A DNA stretch of 64,000 bases from CAVZCK01 sp963798805 (GTDB taxonomy: Bacteria > Pseudomonadota > Alphaproteobacteria > Rhizobiales > Rhodomicrobiaceae). This document shows positions 9,463 through 19,324 of the stretch, piece by piece. The position numbers were made by a program, and so were the translations under genes. The DNA lies in NCBI GenBank assembly GCA_963798805.1, contig CAWCVC010000005.1, positions 62,001-126,000 of the forward strand, written 5' to 3'. Positions within the stretch are counted from its first letter, which is position 1. The number at the start of each line of letters is the position of its first letter. Under the pieces are notes generated by a model, which was not told the origin of the DNA, ran no database searches, and saw only the letters and a program-made list of their open reading frames with translations.

Positions 9463-10109
9463 CACGGACTTACCTCCCTTTTGCTCAGCTTTTTCTCGTG
9501 TGCATAATGCCCTCCAATGGCGGCAGGTAGCCGCAGTTGGTGGCGCTGATCTGAGCGGATTCTTAATTAGATATGCCAAGCGTATCGCAAAAAATCCAGC
9601 GCGTGAATGCCACTTTGGTCATACGCCGCGACGAAAATGCTATATCAGCAGAGACAAGCTATATTCAGCTTTACTGTGAGAACTTTGGCCTGTTGTCGTA
9701 GGAGGGCAAGAAACACGTTCGGCAAAACTCGCCATCCGCATCTTTATTCGACCACGGAACGTTGAATGTGAGCCCTCGTCCGAAAGGTCATTCGATTTGC
9801 CCGGGAGGAGCGGCCTGATCGTCACCCGCGTCGACATCGCCCAATGCCTTGCACGGCAGGTTCGTCTATCCGCCCCCTGCCCTCCTTTCCTAGCCGATTT
9901 GGGTCTTCGCCCGCGGCGCTCGCGATAACGGCGGTGCGCCCTCGTCGTCATTAACTGACGATGTCCTTCGGCCCCATCAGCTCGGCATGACTTCCTTTGG
10001 CAGAGATTCGGAAGTAAAAGCTCGGGATTCGCTATCCGTTCCGCATTGAAACGGTGCTCAGAACCGCTTATAAGCCCGGTGAACTCCCGACGATCGGGAT
10101 TTAAGAAGT
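9463..10109. other. intergenic region holding the liv and tRNA-Gln promoters
   Basis: No gene is supported here. The left part must contain the leader and promoter of the liv operon on the minus strand, although no clear -10/-35 pair stands out. The right end holds the tRNA promoter listed separately. The middle (about 9640-9950) has a long open frame on the minus strand without a ribosome-binding site or family resemblance. Confidence 0.5.
10046..10074 (+). promoter_or_regulatory. sigma-70-type promoter of tRNA-Gln
   Basis: TTGAAA (10046-10051) and TATAAG (10069-10074) are separated by exactly 17 bases and end 35 bases before the first base of the tRNA. Both boxes are close to consensus and the position fits a short 5' leader. 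Confidence 0.7.
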
Positions 10110-10183
10110 TGGGGCGTAGCCAAGTGGTAAGGCAACGGGTTTTGGTCCCGTGATCCTAGGTTCGAATCCTAGCGCCCCAGCCA
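10110..10183 (+). tRNA. tRNA-Gln (anticodon TTG), CCA encoded
   Basis: The acceptor arms TGGGGCG and CGCCCCA pair and are followed by discriminator G and an encoded CCA. The anticodon stem is ACGGG / CCCGT around a 7-base loop with TTG, which reads CAA glutamine codons. The T-arm has the expected TTCGAAT loop between CCTAG-type arms. Its 3' end (10165-10183) is duplicated at 20826-20844, so this gene is the integration target of the island to its right and keeps an intact 3' end after integration. Confidence 0.95.
10165..10183 (+). repeat. attL: left 19-bp direct repeat of the island
   Basis: AATCCTAGCGCCCCAGCCA, the 3' end of tRNA-Gln including CCA, is identical to 20826-20844. It is the probable core crossover site. 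Confidence 0.92.
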
Positions 10184-10295
10184 ATTCGGCTCCGAAGCGG
10201 TTCGAAATAATCCGCAACCCCTTAAAAAACCCTTAAAACAAGCCAACTTGCGGTCCTCTACGAACCGAAGCGGTTCGCTTGCATCCAATAAATTT

Positions 10296-10312
10296 GTTGG
10301 TAAATCTGTTGG
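10296..10312 (+). repeat. left paired GTTGG motif, possible integrase arm site
   Basis: Two GTTGG motifs start at 10296 and 10308, 12 bases apart, with GTTGGTAA at the first. The same pair with the same spacing occurs at 20746-20762 near the right end. Both are 65-130 bases inside the att repeats and next to a TTGCATCCA sequence. These are candidate arm-type binding sites for the integrase; this is inference from symmetry only. Confidence 0.4.
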
Positions 10313-10356
10313 CTTAAATTCAATGCCAACAGCGAAAATAGGGGTTCGATACCAAC

Positions 10357-11580
10357 ATGGCTTTGACCGACACTTTTTTGAGAAATGCCAAGGGCCGCGA
10401 GCGTCCATGGAAGCAGGCCGACGCCGGCGGGCTCTTCATTCTCGTGAACCCGGATGGCGGGCGCTTTTGGCGGCTCGCGTATCGTTTCGGCGGGAAACAA
10501 AAGACGCTCGCGATCGGGGTTTACCCCCAAGTGAGCCTGGCTGCAGCCAGGAAGGCGCGCGATAAGGCGAAAGACTTGCTCCGGGAAGACATCGATCCGG
10601 GCGAAGAGCGCAAAGCTGAAAAGCTCCGATTGCTCAGGTCCGCTGAAAATTCCTTTGAGGCAGTCGCTCGCGACTGGTGGAAGCTGAAGGCAAGTTCCCT
10701 GTCGCCTCGCTATGCCGGACAGATCATGGATCGCCTGGAAGCCGACGTTTTCCCGCAGATCGGGAAGCGGCCTATCGACAAGATCGAGCCGCCGGAGATC
10801 CTGCAAATGCTCCGCAAGATCGAGACGCGCGGCGCGCTGGAAATGGCGAAGCGCGTCAAAGAACACGTGAGCCAGGTCTTTCGCTTCGCCATCGCCGATG
10901 CGGGGCGCGCGCGGCGCGATCCTACCGCGGATCTTCGCGGCGCCCTGAAGCCGTCGCTGGCCGTCAAGCACCATAACAAGATCGCCCTCGATGAGCTGGG
11001 CGCGCTCCTGCGTGCGATCGATGATTATGACGGCGAGGCTATGACGCGCTTAGCCCTACAGCTCGTCACGCTCACCATGGTTCGGACGGGCGAACTGCGC
11101 GGCGCGCGCTGGGCAGAATTCGAGGACCTGGACGGCGACGAGCCGTTGTGGCGGATACCGCCGGAGCGAATGAAGATGAGCCGTCCGCATCTCGTCCCGT
11201 TGCCGCGCCAGGCCGTCGCCATTATCGGGAAGCTTCGACCTATTACCGGGGCTTCGCCATATCTGTTCCCGGCGCCAACCCGCGAAGGCGTCATGAGCAA
11301 TAACACCATGCTCTACGCACTATATCGCCTAGGCTATCATTCGCGCATGACCGTGCATGGCTTCCGCGGGATCGCGTCAACGCTCTTGAATGAGGCCAAC
11401 TTCGACCGCGATGCGATCGAGCGCCAGCTTGCGCACGACGATGACGACAAGGTGCGAGGGGCTTACAATGCTGCAGAATATCTGCCGACGCGGCGCAACA
11501 TGCTGCAATGGTATGCGAACCGCCTCGATACGCTGAAAGCGGGCGGGAAACAATTGACCACGCTGAATCAATCCGGTTGA
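10357..11580 (+). CDS. int: P4-type tyrosine recombinase (island integrase)
   Basis: The 407-residue protein starts with an arm-binding DUF4102-type domain (about residues 1-90: ADAGGLFILVNPDGGRFWRLAYRF), then a core-binding domain and a catalytic domain. Catalytic residues visible are Arg in RTGELRGARW (about 247), His and Arg in HGFRGIASTLLNE (about 335), a later His in QLAHDDDDKVRGAYN and the nucleophile Tyr in AEYLPTRR. It excises and integrates the island by recombination between the tRNA-derived 19-bp repeats. It appears intact and is followed by its own terminator. Confidence 0.93.
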   Translation: MALTDTFLRNAKGRERPWKQADAGGLFILVNPDGGRFWRLAYRFGGKQKTLAIGVYPQVSLAAARKARDKAKDLLREDIDPGEERKAEKLRLLRSAENSFEAVARDWWKLKASSLSPRYAGQIMDRLEADVFPQIGKRPIDKIEPPEILQMLRKIETRGALEMAKRVKEHVSQVFRFAIADAGRARRDPTADLRGALKPSLAVKHHNKIALDELGALLRAIDDYDGEAMTRLALQLVTLTMVRTGELRGARWAEFEDLDGDEPLWRIPPERMKMSRPHLVPLPRQAVAIIGKLRPITGASPYLFPAPTREGVMSNNTMLYALYRLGYHSRMTVHGFRGIASTLLNEANFDRDAIERQLAHDDDDKVRGAYNAAEYLPTRRNMLQWYANRLDTLKAGGKQLTTLNQSG

Positions 11581-11636
11581 CAAAAGCGACGACACAAGAT
11601 ATAGCATATTCCTACAGTCGATGACTGTGACTTGAG

Positions 11637-11665
11637 CCCGCCAGCGAAAGCCCGGCGGGTTTTTT
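11637..11665 (+). terminator. Rho-independent terminator after the integrase
   Basis: CCCGCC and GGCGGG pair around an 11-base loop and are followed by TTTTTT. It lies 57 bases after the integrase stop and 30 bases before the AlpA-like gene, so the two are probably separate transcripts. Confidence 0.75.
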
Positions 11666-11694
11666 CATGCCTGACTAATCCTGACAAGGAAACG

Positions 11695-11925
11695 ATGATG
11701 ATCAGAACGGAGCCCATCGCCCCGCGTCAGTTCTTGCGCGTTCGCGAAGTCGTGGCGCTGACTAAGCGCGGCCGGACGAGCATCTATATGGATATGGCGG
11801 CGGGCAGGTTTCCGAAGCCGGTAAAAATCGGGCCGAAGGCCGTCGCATGGGATTCCGAAGCGATCGCCCGATGGCAAGCCGAGCGCATGGCGCAGTGCCG
11901 CGACGCCGCGACGGCCGCCGAGTAG
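11695..11925 (+). CDS. AlpA/MerR-like DNA-binding regulator
   Basis: The 76-residue product is a small AlpA-family winged-helix protein: LRVREVVALTKRGRTSIYMDM (helix-turn-helix) then GRFPKPVKIGPKAVAWDSEAIARW. In P4-like elements AlpA activates the integrase or acts as excisionase. Two adjacent ATGs (11695, 11698) follow an AAGGA site; the second has the better spacing. The longer frame back to 11632 runs through the terminator and is rejected. Confidence 0.85.
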   Translation: MMIRTEPIAPRQFLRVREVVALTKRGRTSIYMDMAAGRFPKPVKIGPKAVAWDSEAIARWQAERMAQCRDAATAAE

Positions 11926-11933
11926 CCGCCAGC

Positions 11934-14201
11934 ATGGGCGAGGGAACCGTGAGCGCGGCGAAGGCGCTCCTTGCAGGCCGTGAACGCGATTTGCTCGCCA
12001 GGCTCGGCATCACGCAGGCGAAGCGAGGGCAGCATATCCGCTGTCCCACGCCGAGCCACGAGGACCGCAATCCGTCGTGGCGATGGGATGAGGACAAACG
12101 CCGCTACTTTTGCTCGTGCGGGAACGGCGACATCCTCGACCTAATTATTGCCATGGGCCGCGCGTCGGATGCGAAGGGCGCCGCGCAATGGGCCTGCGAC
12201 GCGCTCGGCTTAGAGATGCCAGCAACGGAAAGGAAGCCAGGCGGGCCGCGCCGCGATCCTTCGCAAGATATAGAGAGATGGCTGACGGAATGCGATCGCC
12301 TTGCCGGCACGGTTGGCGAGACCTATTTGGCGAGCCGTGGGCTTGCGGTTCCAGATTCGCCTGACCTTAAATTCCACGGTGATCTGCGCTGGCGCAATGA
12401 TGGATATCGAGCGCTCGTGGCTGTCATCCGCGATCGTGACGGCAATCCGACCGGCGGAATTCACCGGACATTCTTGCTCGCGGATGGTTCCGGCAAAGCC
12501 GCGCCTGGCAAAAAGATGCTCGGACCCTGCAGAGGTGGATGCGTGCGGCTTGCCGCCATCGGTGAGGATGGCCGTCTAGGCATCGCCGAGGGGATCGAGA
12601 CCGCGCTGTCCGCGTCACAGATCTTTGGCATTCCGGTTTGGGCCGGGCTATCCGATAGCGGCGTCAGGAGCTTTCGGCCCCCTGCAGGCGTGCGGCACGT
12701 CGTGATTTTCGCCGATAATGGCGAGCCCGGCGAGCGCGCTGCTCAGGATTGCGCAGCTCGCCTGCGATCGATCGGGATAGAATATGAGATTCGCACTCCT
12801 CTGCATGGTGATGACTTCAATGACGATCTTCAGCGCGGGGCGACGATAGCGGATTATGCCGAAAGGTCGAATGACACAAAGCAAGAGATAATCACGCCGC
12901 GAGACAGCGATATCATTGTTCCGATACGGCGCGCAGCTCGTCCGGCCTGCTATGACACTCTGATTATGAGCAATGCGGAAATACCTCGTCCGCTCGATTT
13001 AATGGCAAACGGTAGTCTTATTCTGCGCATGGAGCGCGCCTTTCAGGGGCGATTGCGCTATGACGAACATCGTTCTGCGATCGTCTGCCGTGACCTGCCG
13101 TGGGACTGCGGAAGCAACTGGCGGGAATGGCGAGACGAGGATGATTGCAGATTTGCCGAGTGGGCACAATTACGCGAAGTCCCCTTGCGCCCTGGCACAT
13201 GCGCTCATGCGGTTTCTGCTGTCGCGGACGACAATCGCTTTCACCCCATTGCGGACTACCTCGATAGTCTGCATTGGGACGGCGTGCCGCGGCTCGATAC
13301 ATGGCTTTCGACTTATTTTGGGGTTGATGATACGCTCTATTCCCGCGCTGTGGGGCGATGCTGGCTAGTCTCTGGCGCTGCGCGCATTCGCAGTCCGGGA
13401 TGTAAGGCCGATCACATTTTAATTTTGGAAGGTGAACAGGGGACTCGCAAAAGCACCGGACTGGCGGCGCTCATGCACGATCCTGAGTGGTTCGCCGATG
13501 AGGTAGGGGCGCTGGGGACCAAGGACTCTGCGCAATCGCTGCGTGGAAAATGGCTGATCGAGGTCGCCGAGCTAAGCGCGCTAAAACGCTCTGAGGTCGA
13601 AACGATCAAGGCATTTGTATCGCGCGCCGTTGATCATTACCGCCCGTCATATGGCCGGCGCGCGCGTAGCTTTCCGCGACAGTCCTTTTTTTCCGGCACC
13701 ACGAATGCCGAGACCTATCTTGCTGACGAAACCGGCAATCGGCGTTTCTGGCAGGTGCTGTGCCGGTTCGCCGATGTTGAGGCCATCGAACGCGATCGCG
13801 ACCAATTATGGGCTGAGGCCGATCAAGCCTTCAGGGAAGGGGAGCGCTGGTGGCTCAATCGGACCATGGAAACGCGGGCCGCTGAAGAGCAACAGGCGCG
13901 CCGCATCATTGATCAGTGGGAAGAACAAATAATCGCTTGGACAGATGGCCAATTGGGCGATGTCACTATAAGCCGCATTTTCTCCGAATGCCTGGAACAG
14001 CCGTTAGATAGGCGGGATCAAGCCGCGCAAAATCGCGTGGCTCGCATCCTACGCGCATCGGGTTTCAAGCGCCGGCAAGTCAGGCGCAATCATCAGCGTC
14101 TTTGGATTTACGAGCGAACTAGCCCTTATGACTGCGGGTCACCGGCATCACCATTCTTTCGGTCGGCTCATAGGCAATGCAATGACAGCCTAATGCGTTG
14201 A
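11934..14201 (+). CDS. VapE-type primase/helicase (island replication protein)
   Basis: The ATG at 11934 (or GTG at 11949, closer to a GAGGGA site) is preferred to the frame start inside the preceding gene. The product of about 755 residues has three parts: an N-terminal zinc-binding primase module (HIRCPTPSH with later FCSCG), a Toprim-like domain (LGIAEGIETALSA, then VVIFADNGEPGERAAQ), and a C-terminal virulence-associated E ATPase. The ATPase has Walker A GEQGTRKST and the family motif ETGNRRFWQV. Such proteins start and unwind replication of phage satellites and prophages. The last 25 residues are not family-like and may be an altered C terminus. Confidence 0.85.
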   Translation: MGEGTVSAAKALLAGRERDLLARLGITQAKRGQHIRCPTPSHEDRNPSWRWDEDKRRYFCSCGNGDILDLIIAMGRASDAKGAAQWACDALGLEMPATERKPGGPRRDPSQDIERWLTECDRLAGTVGETYLASRGLAVPDSPDLKFHGDLRWRNDGYRALVAVIRDRDGNPTGGIHRTFLLADGSGKAAPGKKMLGPCRGGCVRLAAIGEDGRLGIAEGIETALSASQIFGIPVWAGLSDSGVRSFRPPAGVRHVVIFADNGEPGERAAQDCAARLRSIGIEYEIRTPLHGDDFNDDLQRGATIADYAERSNDTKQEIITPRDSDIIVPIRRAARPACYDTLIMSNAEIPRPLDLMANGSLILRMERAFQGRLRYDEHRSAIVCRDLPWDCGSNWREWRDEDDCRFAEWAQLREVPLRPGTCAHAVSAVADDNRFHPIADYLDSLHWDGVPRLDTWLSTYFGVDDTLYSRAVGRCWLVSGAARIRSPGCKADHILILEGEQGTRKSTGLAALMHDPEWFADEVGALGTKDSAQSLRGKWLIEVAELSALKRSEVETIKAFVSRAVDHYRPSYGRRARSFPRQSFFSGTTNAETYLADETGNRRFWQVLCRFADVEAIERDRDQLWAEADQAFREGERWWLNRTMETRAAEEQQARRIIDQWEEQIIAWTDGQLGDVTISRIFSECLEQPLDRRDQAAQNRVARILRASGFKRRQVRRNHQRLWIYERTSPYDCGSPASPFFRSAHRQCNDSLMR

Positions 14202-14588
14202 TATGCAAGGCAAACTTACCCTCGTCACCATGTCACACGTGTCACCTGTAGTATTTATTCATAAAGTCCAGGGGTTTGGGTATACGACGATACACACCTT
14301 ACACACCGATCTGTACCCTGTTTATATCGAAAAACCGCAAATACAGTGGTGAGCGGTGACGGGCGCATTCCGATAAAACTTTCAATAATAAAGCGAGAGA
14401 AGATGAGACAGATCGAGCATACCGAAGAGAATTGCTATTTGCTTTGGCACCATGGGCCTCGTGAGCTTTGCCAGAGATAAGAAAATCTCGCTATGCGCAT
14501 ATCGCGGCAAACAGGCCTGCCTGGCTGGATTATCGGCCTGTAGATGCTGAGGGCCGCTTGTAGGATTATATTAGAGGGAGACGGATCT
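14202..14588. other. gap in the island without a convincing gene
   Basis: A 25-codon frame at 14403-14480 follows a purine-rich sequence but resembles nothing. The region is AT-richer than the primase gene and may be what is left of deleted phage genes. Confidence 0.4.
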
Positions 14589-14762
14589 GTGGAGCATGTA
14601 GCGCAGCGTCTCAATCACGAAATAGGGCTCATGAAAGACGGTGAATTAGTGCACTATGCCGGCCTGGCCGGCGAGCATGAGGTTTTCACACCAATCAGGC
14701 AACAATGGCTTAAGGATCTGCAGCAAGGCGAGACCGAAGCTGTCGAGTTAGAAAACCGTTAA
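14589..14762 (+). CDS. hypothetical 57-residue protein
   Basis: I do not recognise this protein. A GTG at 14589 follows a GAGGGAG site by 8 bases, a better start than the ATG at 14544, which has none. The product (VEHVAQRLNHEIGLM...) is mixed charged/helical with no membrane segment or cysteine pair. It lies just before the capsid remnant and could be the end of a lost structural gene. Confidence 0.4.
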   Translation: MEHVAQRLNHEIGLMKDGELVHYAGLAGEHEVFTPIRQQWLKDLQQGETEAVELENR

Positions 14763-14952
14763 CCTGTCAGCATTGGCACAATATCTAGCTTGTCGAAGAC
14801 GCGTGAATATACCAGATATAGTGTTGTCGTCGATGCATTACAAAGGATTGCGGGATTGCTACGGTCTGCATTTCGGGCGGGGCGGTCTTGCTACTCTGAA
14901 AGGCTCAGTTATGAGCGTTTTTAAACAAACACGACTTTGGAAGGTCAGACAT

Positions 14953-16237
14953 ATGGACGTCACAAGCGAAATAGAGACGAAAAATGTGCAGCTAGCAGAC
15001 CGCACAGGCATCGAAACCAAGATCACGCGCACCGGCAATGAACAGGAGCGCGGCAACGTTTTCTCCGAAATCCGCGACACTCTCGACGGCATCACGCAGG
15101 CTTTAGACGCCTATAGTTCGGGAAGTGAGGAAAAGATCGCAGGCGCTGTTGAGCGCATTGAGGCTCTCGAAGCAAGAGCAATGAACAAGCGCTTGGCAGG
15201 CAACGATCACCGCGACGCAGACGACATCGAACACAAACAGCGATTACTCGCCTGGATGCGAAATACCCGCGACCAATGGCAATGGGCAGGCTTGGCGAGA
15301 TCGAGGCCGCAATCAGCAAGAAGGATATGAGCATAGGCAGCAACGCCGATGGCGGTTTCGCAGTTACAAAAGAAATTGTTGCAACTATTGAAAAGCTTGA
15401 ACTCAAGCTTTCGCGGTTAGCAATCTGGTCAAAGTGCTGCAAAGCGGCACGAGTGACTTTCATCATCTGGTTGCACAAGGCGGAACCAAGTGGCTGGTCT
15501 TCCGAGACTGGAACACGGTCGGGAACGACTACGCCTAAGCTTCGCGATGTTGCGCAGACGCATGGCGAACTCTATGCCTATCAGACAGTTTACAATTGGA
15601 GCTTTGACGATATCTTCTTTGATCTTGCTGCGTGGCTGGCAGGCGAAGTCAGCGAAAGTTTTGCATCGCAGGAAGGGCAGGCCGTTATTGACGGCAACGG
15701 CACAAATAAGCGAACAGGCATGCTCAATACGACGCCGGTTCTTACGAGTGACTTTGCATCACCTTTGCGTGATCAGGACGCCTACCAATATATTGCTTGC
15801 GATCCGACACTCTCGGATCGCCGCAGGCGTATGGCATCACCGGCAATTAGCTGATCGATTGCGTCTATACGCTCAACGCGAAGTATCGCGCTGGCGCTTA
15901 CTGGATCATGAACTCCACCACGGCAGGCGCAGTTCGCAAGCTAAAGGACAGCCAGGGGCGTTATCTGTGGACGGATGGCCTGCAGGCTGGCCAGCTGGCA
16001 ATGCTGCTAGGCTACAAAGTTGACACATGGGAACAAATGCAAGATATAGGCGCAAATAATTTAAAGGTTGGGTTTGGCAATTGGGCGCGCGCGTATCTCC
16101 TCGTGGACAGTGTGGGACTGCGTATTACACGCGATGAGATTACAACCCCAGGTTTAACAAAATTCTATGTTCGCAGCAGCGAGGGTGGTAGCGTGCTCAA
16201 TAATGACGCAGCGAAGTTTATAAGCACCATTCAGTAA
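14953..16237 (+). pseudogene. HK97-fold major capsid protein gene, multiply frameshifted
   Basis: Pieces of one capsid protein follow each other in order but in different frames. From 14953 comes the coiled-coil delta/scaffold region (VFSEIRDTLDGITQALDAY and AVERIEALEARAM). Near 15290 the frame changes to GEIEAAISKKDMSIGSNADGG. Near 15420 it changes again to NLVKVLQSGTSDFHHLVAQ, then near 15490 to SGWSSETGTRSGTTTPKL and YNWSFDDIFFDLAAWL. After 15800 another change and an in-frame TAG (15848-15850) lead into LIDCVYTLNAKYRAGAYWIM and the last piece MNSTTAGAVRKLKDSQGRYLW...GLQAGQLAMLLGY. That order and those motifs are those of HK97-type major capsids. With at least four frame changes it cannot make protein. 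Confidence 0.85.
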
Positions 16238-16454
16238 AGATTAGGGTTACACGTCGCTGAACTCAACATGCGGTCATAAGACTCATGCGGCGGCGTGACT
16301 GCGGGCGCATGCCGGAATTGGAGTAATAGCGTGCGCTCGCAGAGACTTTCTTCAGATGTAGACGGATGCCTTCACGATCTACTAATGAAGAAACGGCAGG
16401 CTAGTCTTCTGCGAACTTGGCTAGACTGCAGATGATCACCGGGGGGGAGTGCAA

Positions 16455-16622
16455 ATGTTTTTAGATTTACTTAGGGCACAGGCGTGGGATCTGAAAAACC
16501 ATAAACGCTCTGAATTTCAGTTTCTATTAAACAACTTGGTCAAAGCAACGAAGATGCGGTACCGGAATCTTTTCCGTAAGATTAGCGGTCTGTTCGTTGA
16601 TCTGATCTTCTCGGACGATTAA
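16455..16622 (+). CDS. hypothetical 55-residue protein
   Basis: A short frame starting MFLDLLRAQAWDLKNH and ending in DLIFSDD follows an unusually strong purine run (GGGGGGGAG) by 5 bases. The product is basic in the middle and mostly helical; I do not recognise it. It lies in the AT-rich centre of the island, where spurious frames are normally short, and the ribosome-binding site is the main support. Confidence 0.4.
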   Translation: MFLDLLRAQAWDLKNHKRSEFQFLLNNLVKATKMRYRNLFRKISGLFVDLIFSDD

Positions 16623-16780
16623 TTCAAAATTACGGGCGCAGGCTTTGATAGAGAAGTCGTAGGTTGCCTACGAAATAGCATCTGATATCTCATCATTCGG
16701 CATACACCATCTAGACCGGGGAATAATGAGCTCGCTGATAGTCAAATAAAATAAAGATCTTCAAGCGCTTCTGTGGCGCA

Positions 16781-17717
16781 TTAAACAGGAATATACACTG
16801 CGGTAAGAAACCTTTTGTTAGCGACTTTGGCAGCATGCAATATAAAGCTCTCAAGGTCTGAGACATTAGTTACTAAAAATTGCCACTGTTGATTATAAAG
16901 CAGCGTATTGTTGCGCGGAGAAATCACGAGGGGCGATATGTAGGGCGCGTAATACGGAAGCGATACAACATCGTCCGATGGCTGACCACGAAGTAGCGCG
17001 TTAGGCAATAGATCCTAACGTATTTGGCATACTGCTGCAGAGCCTTTGCTTAGATCGCATCAGAGAAGGCAAAAAACGCCGCAATATAGGGAGACCGCGT
17101 CCAATCTAAAAGTGGAGTTGGAAGTCCGTGATGCTGTGCCAATCCAAGCAGCATTGAGAAGTCGTCGCTGTCATTTGGATTGATGTGTGTGTTTAATATA
17201 GTCTCAGCGTGTACGCGGAATTCGCAGAGCGTTTCGGCGCAATATCTCTCTAGCCTCTGAAGACCACACCTGTGAAAAGTAGTCTTCAAAACAAACCTAT
17301 TGTCTCTATGTCCCCTAAACAACTCTATGTCATTTTGTTCCTGATAGAACTTGCGCATATCTTGAATTCTGCCCAACTTTAGCAAGTTTTGATTTCTAGG
17401 CCAGAACGAATCTCTAGCGGATTAAGTACAATCTTCCCCTCTTCGCCAGAGGTGTTCGTACAGAAACCTTCCAAGTTGTCGCCTTCTTGTCGAAGGACTG
17501 CACGATGCGCCGCAGTCTGTTCTATATCCTCTGGCAAGAATGATAATACTAAACTGCCATTGGGAAGTGGGCGGTAAAGGAGTTGGGGGATAAGTTCATA
17601 CTCATTTTCCCCTGATTGCTGAATTTGTACTTTCACGGCAAATGGTTTGAATTCCTGTCCTTTTGTATATACATGCAGCATCGCCTCATTGGGGCGATAA
17701 AAATATATGCACAACAT
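16781..17717 (-). pseudogene. FRG-domain gene in three pieces
   Basis: Reading leftward from the ATG at 17717, 112 residues of unrecognised N-terminal domain end at 17379. A one-frame shift then gives LGRIQDMRKFYQ...IELFRGHRDN and LLGLAQHHGLPTPLLDW, the FRG-domain core, up to a TAA at 17052-17050. Reading through it gives KALQQYAKYVRIY, and a second shift near 17010 gives NALLRGQPSDD to the end at 16781. The second and third pieces have only TTG starts and no ribosome-binding sites, so one damaged gene of about 310 codons is more likely than three genes. FRG proteins are often found in mobile elements and near defence genes; their activity is not well established. Confidence 0.65.
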
Positions 17718-17875
17718 GGTACGTACATGCTGGCTGTTGGTTTACAACGTTCAGAACATTTGAGGCTTCATAATAATTCCACTCATCCCTACTGGCCGCC
17801 ACCAGAAGCAAAGCCGAAATGCGCAGTTCGCTGATTATAGAGTACGAAACAAGAAGCTCGGCGATCTGCCGGGCC

Positions 17876-18040
17876 TCAGCTATTTGCGCTGGCTCGGCTC
17901 GCCTTTAGTATCGCTGCGGCCGGATTTGGGGATACGTTAGACGTGGTAGTATTAGGCCGCCTTTCGGCTTCTTTGACAGGGATGAACTCGCCAGTTTTGG
18001 AATCACGTACAACGTCAAAGGTCTTCCGTTCTTTCGACAT
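17876..18040 (-). CDS. small conserved-type hypothetical protein (54 residues)
   Basis: The start at 18040 follows an AGAGG site by 8 bases; the longer frame to 18088 lacks one. The product begins MSKERKTFDVVRDSKTGEF, is hydrophilic and ends in Ala/Ser-rich sequence. I cannot assign a function. It lies alone between the broken FRG gene and the broken secreted-protein gene. Confidence 0.5.
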   Translation of the reverse strand: MSKERKTFDVVRDSKTGEFIPVKEAERRPNTTTSNVSPNPAAAILKASRASANS

Positions 18041-18246
18041 ATTATTATCCTCTGTTTCCCTCATTTTGTGCAGGGTAAGCCTGAGCAAGGTAAAGTTGCA
18101 TCAATTAGGCAGAGCGATGAATGGGTTAGATCGAAACTGTGGAAAACCTAAAAAAAGGCGGCCAACTCTTGTCCCCGGTGCTGATCCTGCACGAGGAGAC
18201 GAGCGAATTTGTAGACCGGATGCAGTGACCTTGTGCAGGAAGAGTT

Positions 18247-19043
18247 TCACTCGTCGGAGATGAGTTTTCCAGTACTCCACTCTCTGCATACTTTGACGTT
18301 CTTGGCAGGGTATGTGCAGACAATTCTAGCAAGTTGTTTTTTGTCGTCGTGAAGATCGGTCATCACCATAACGAGCACCTTTAGAGGCTCCTGTATGCCG
18401 GCAATCCCTGTAAGGTTGGCGTAGAGAGCCGTAAGGCAGAAGTCGTCGCCCGGCTGACAGCGTCTTGACAATTTTAGCTCAACAACATTTTTTCCTTGCT
18501 GTTGGGCGCAAGATTTAACCATGAGGACGAAAAAGTATTCCCAGGCTTTTTGCCGATCCTCATCATTTAGTCCGGTTCCATATATAATCGGCCCGTCAGT
18601 AGTCATGATATACTGATTGGTGTAGTCCTCCTTCTCCAATGTATAGATGCCAATGTCATCTGGGCTACCACCTCGTTCAGGAACGAGCCTATATTTTCTG
18701 CATTCTTGTATGTGACAGTACAGTTCTGAACGAATTGCAGAGTCATGAAGTCCGTAGCGCCAGGCATCTTCCAGCGCGTGCTTTTGTTGAACAGCAGATA
18801 ATTCACGCCGGGCTTAGGTGAAAGACACCCGGAGGCCTCAACGCTGCACGAAAGCACATAGTGAGTGGTGGAATTGGCAACGATTACGGTCTTCAAATTA
18901 TCATTGTGCTGCACAACTTCGGCCTGGACGATTTCAGGTGGAATGAGGGCGTCAGTGCTTTGGGCTAGTGCTGTCGTGGGCAGCAAGAAAATGGACAGCA
19001 CTAGAGGGTGGGCAATAATCTTTACGTGGCGGGTAATGTTCAT
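18247..19043 (-). pseudogene. secreted protein gene with a frameshift
   Basis: The first part (from 19043) encodes a signal peptide (about MNITRHVKIIAHPLVLSIFL to LAQS) and ends out of frame as QMTLASIHWRRR. The second part has no proper start (a TTG only) but is open upstream. Joining the frames near 18690 reads ENI/GLVPERGGSPDDIGIYTLEK without a break, so one protein of about 260 residues probably existed. It has several cysteines and no family I recognise; the product would be periplasmic. Two overlapping genes are the alternative. Confidence 0.6.
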
Positions 19044-19292
19044 GATAGTTTTATCTCGGATGCGACACGGCGTTTCTTGGCGCTGACACGCTGTAAGATA
19101 AATTCTTACACCTTATGGAGAAAGCTAGGCAAGCAGTGCGGCGTCTTGTGCTTCAAGGATGCGGCCGCTGTGTACATTCCAGTATCAGAAAGATGGCGGA
19201 CAGGTGGTGGTGCAATGACGCACTAGGGCCAAGCGCCCCCGCAAAGGACATGCGGCGCGAAGCGCCGCCTTTGCCTTTCGCTTTGCACAAAC

Positions 19293-19314
19293 AAAAAGGG
19301 CGCTACACGCGCCC
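19293..19314 (-). terminator. Rho-independent terminator of the leftward Ala/Lys-rich gene
   Basis: On the minus strand GGGCGC and GCGCCC pair around a 5-base loop and are followed by five T residues. It sits just past the stop at 19325, which supports leftward expression of the reading frame ending there. Confidence 0.75.
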
Positions 19315-19324
19315 TTTCGCTTTC

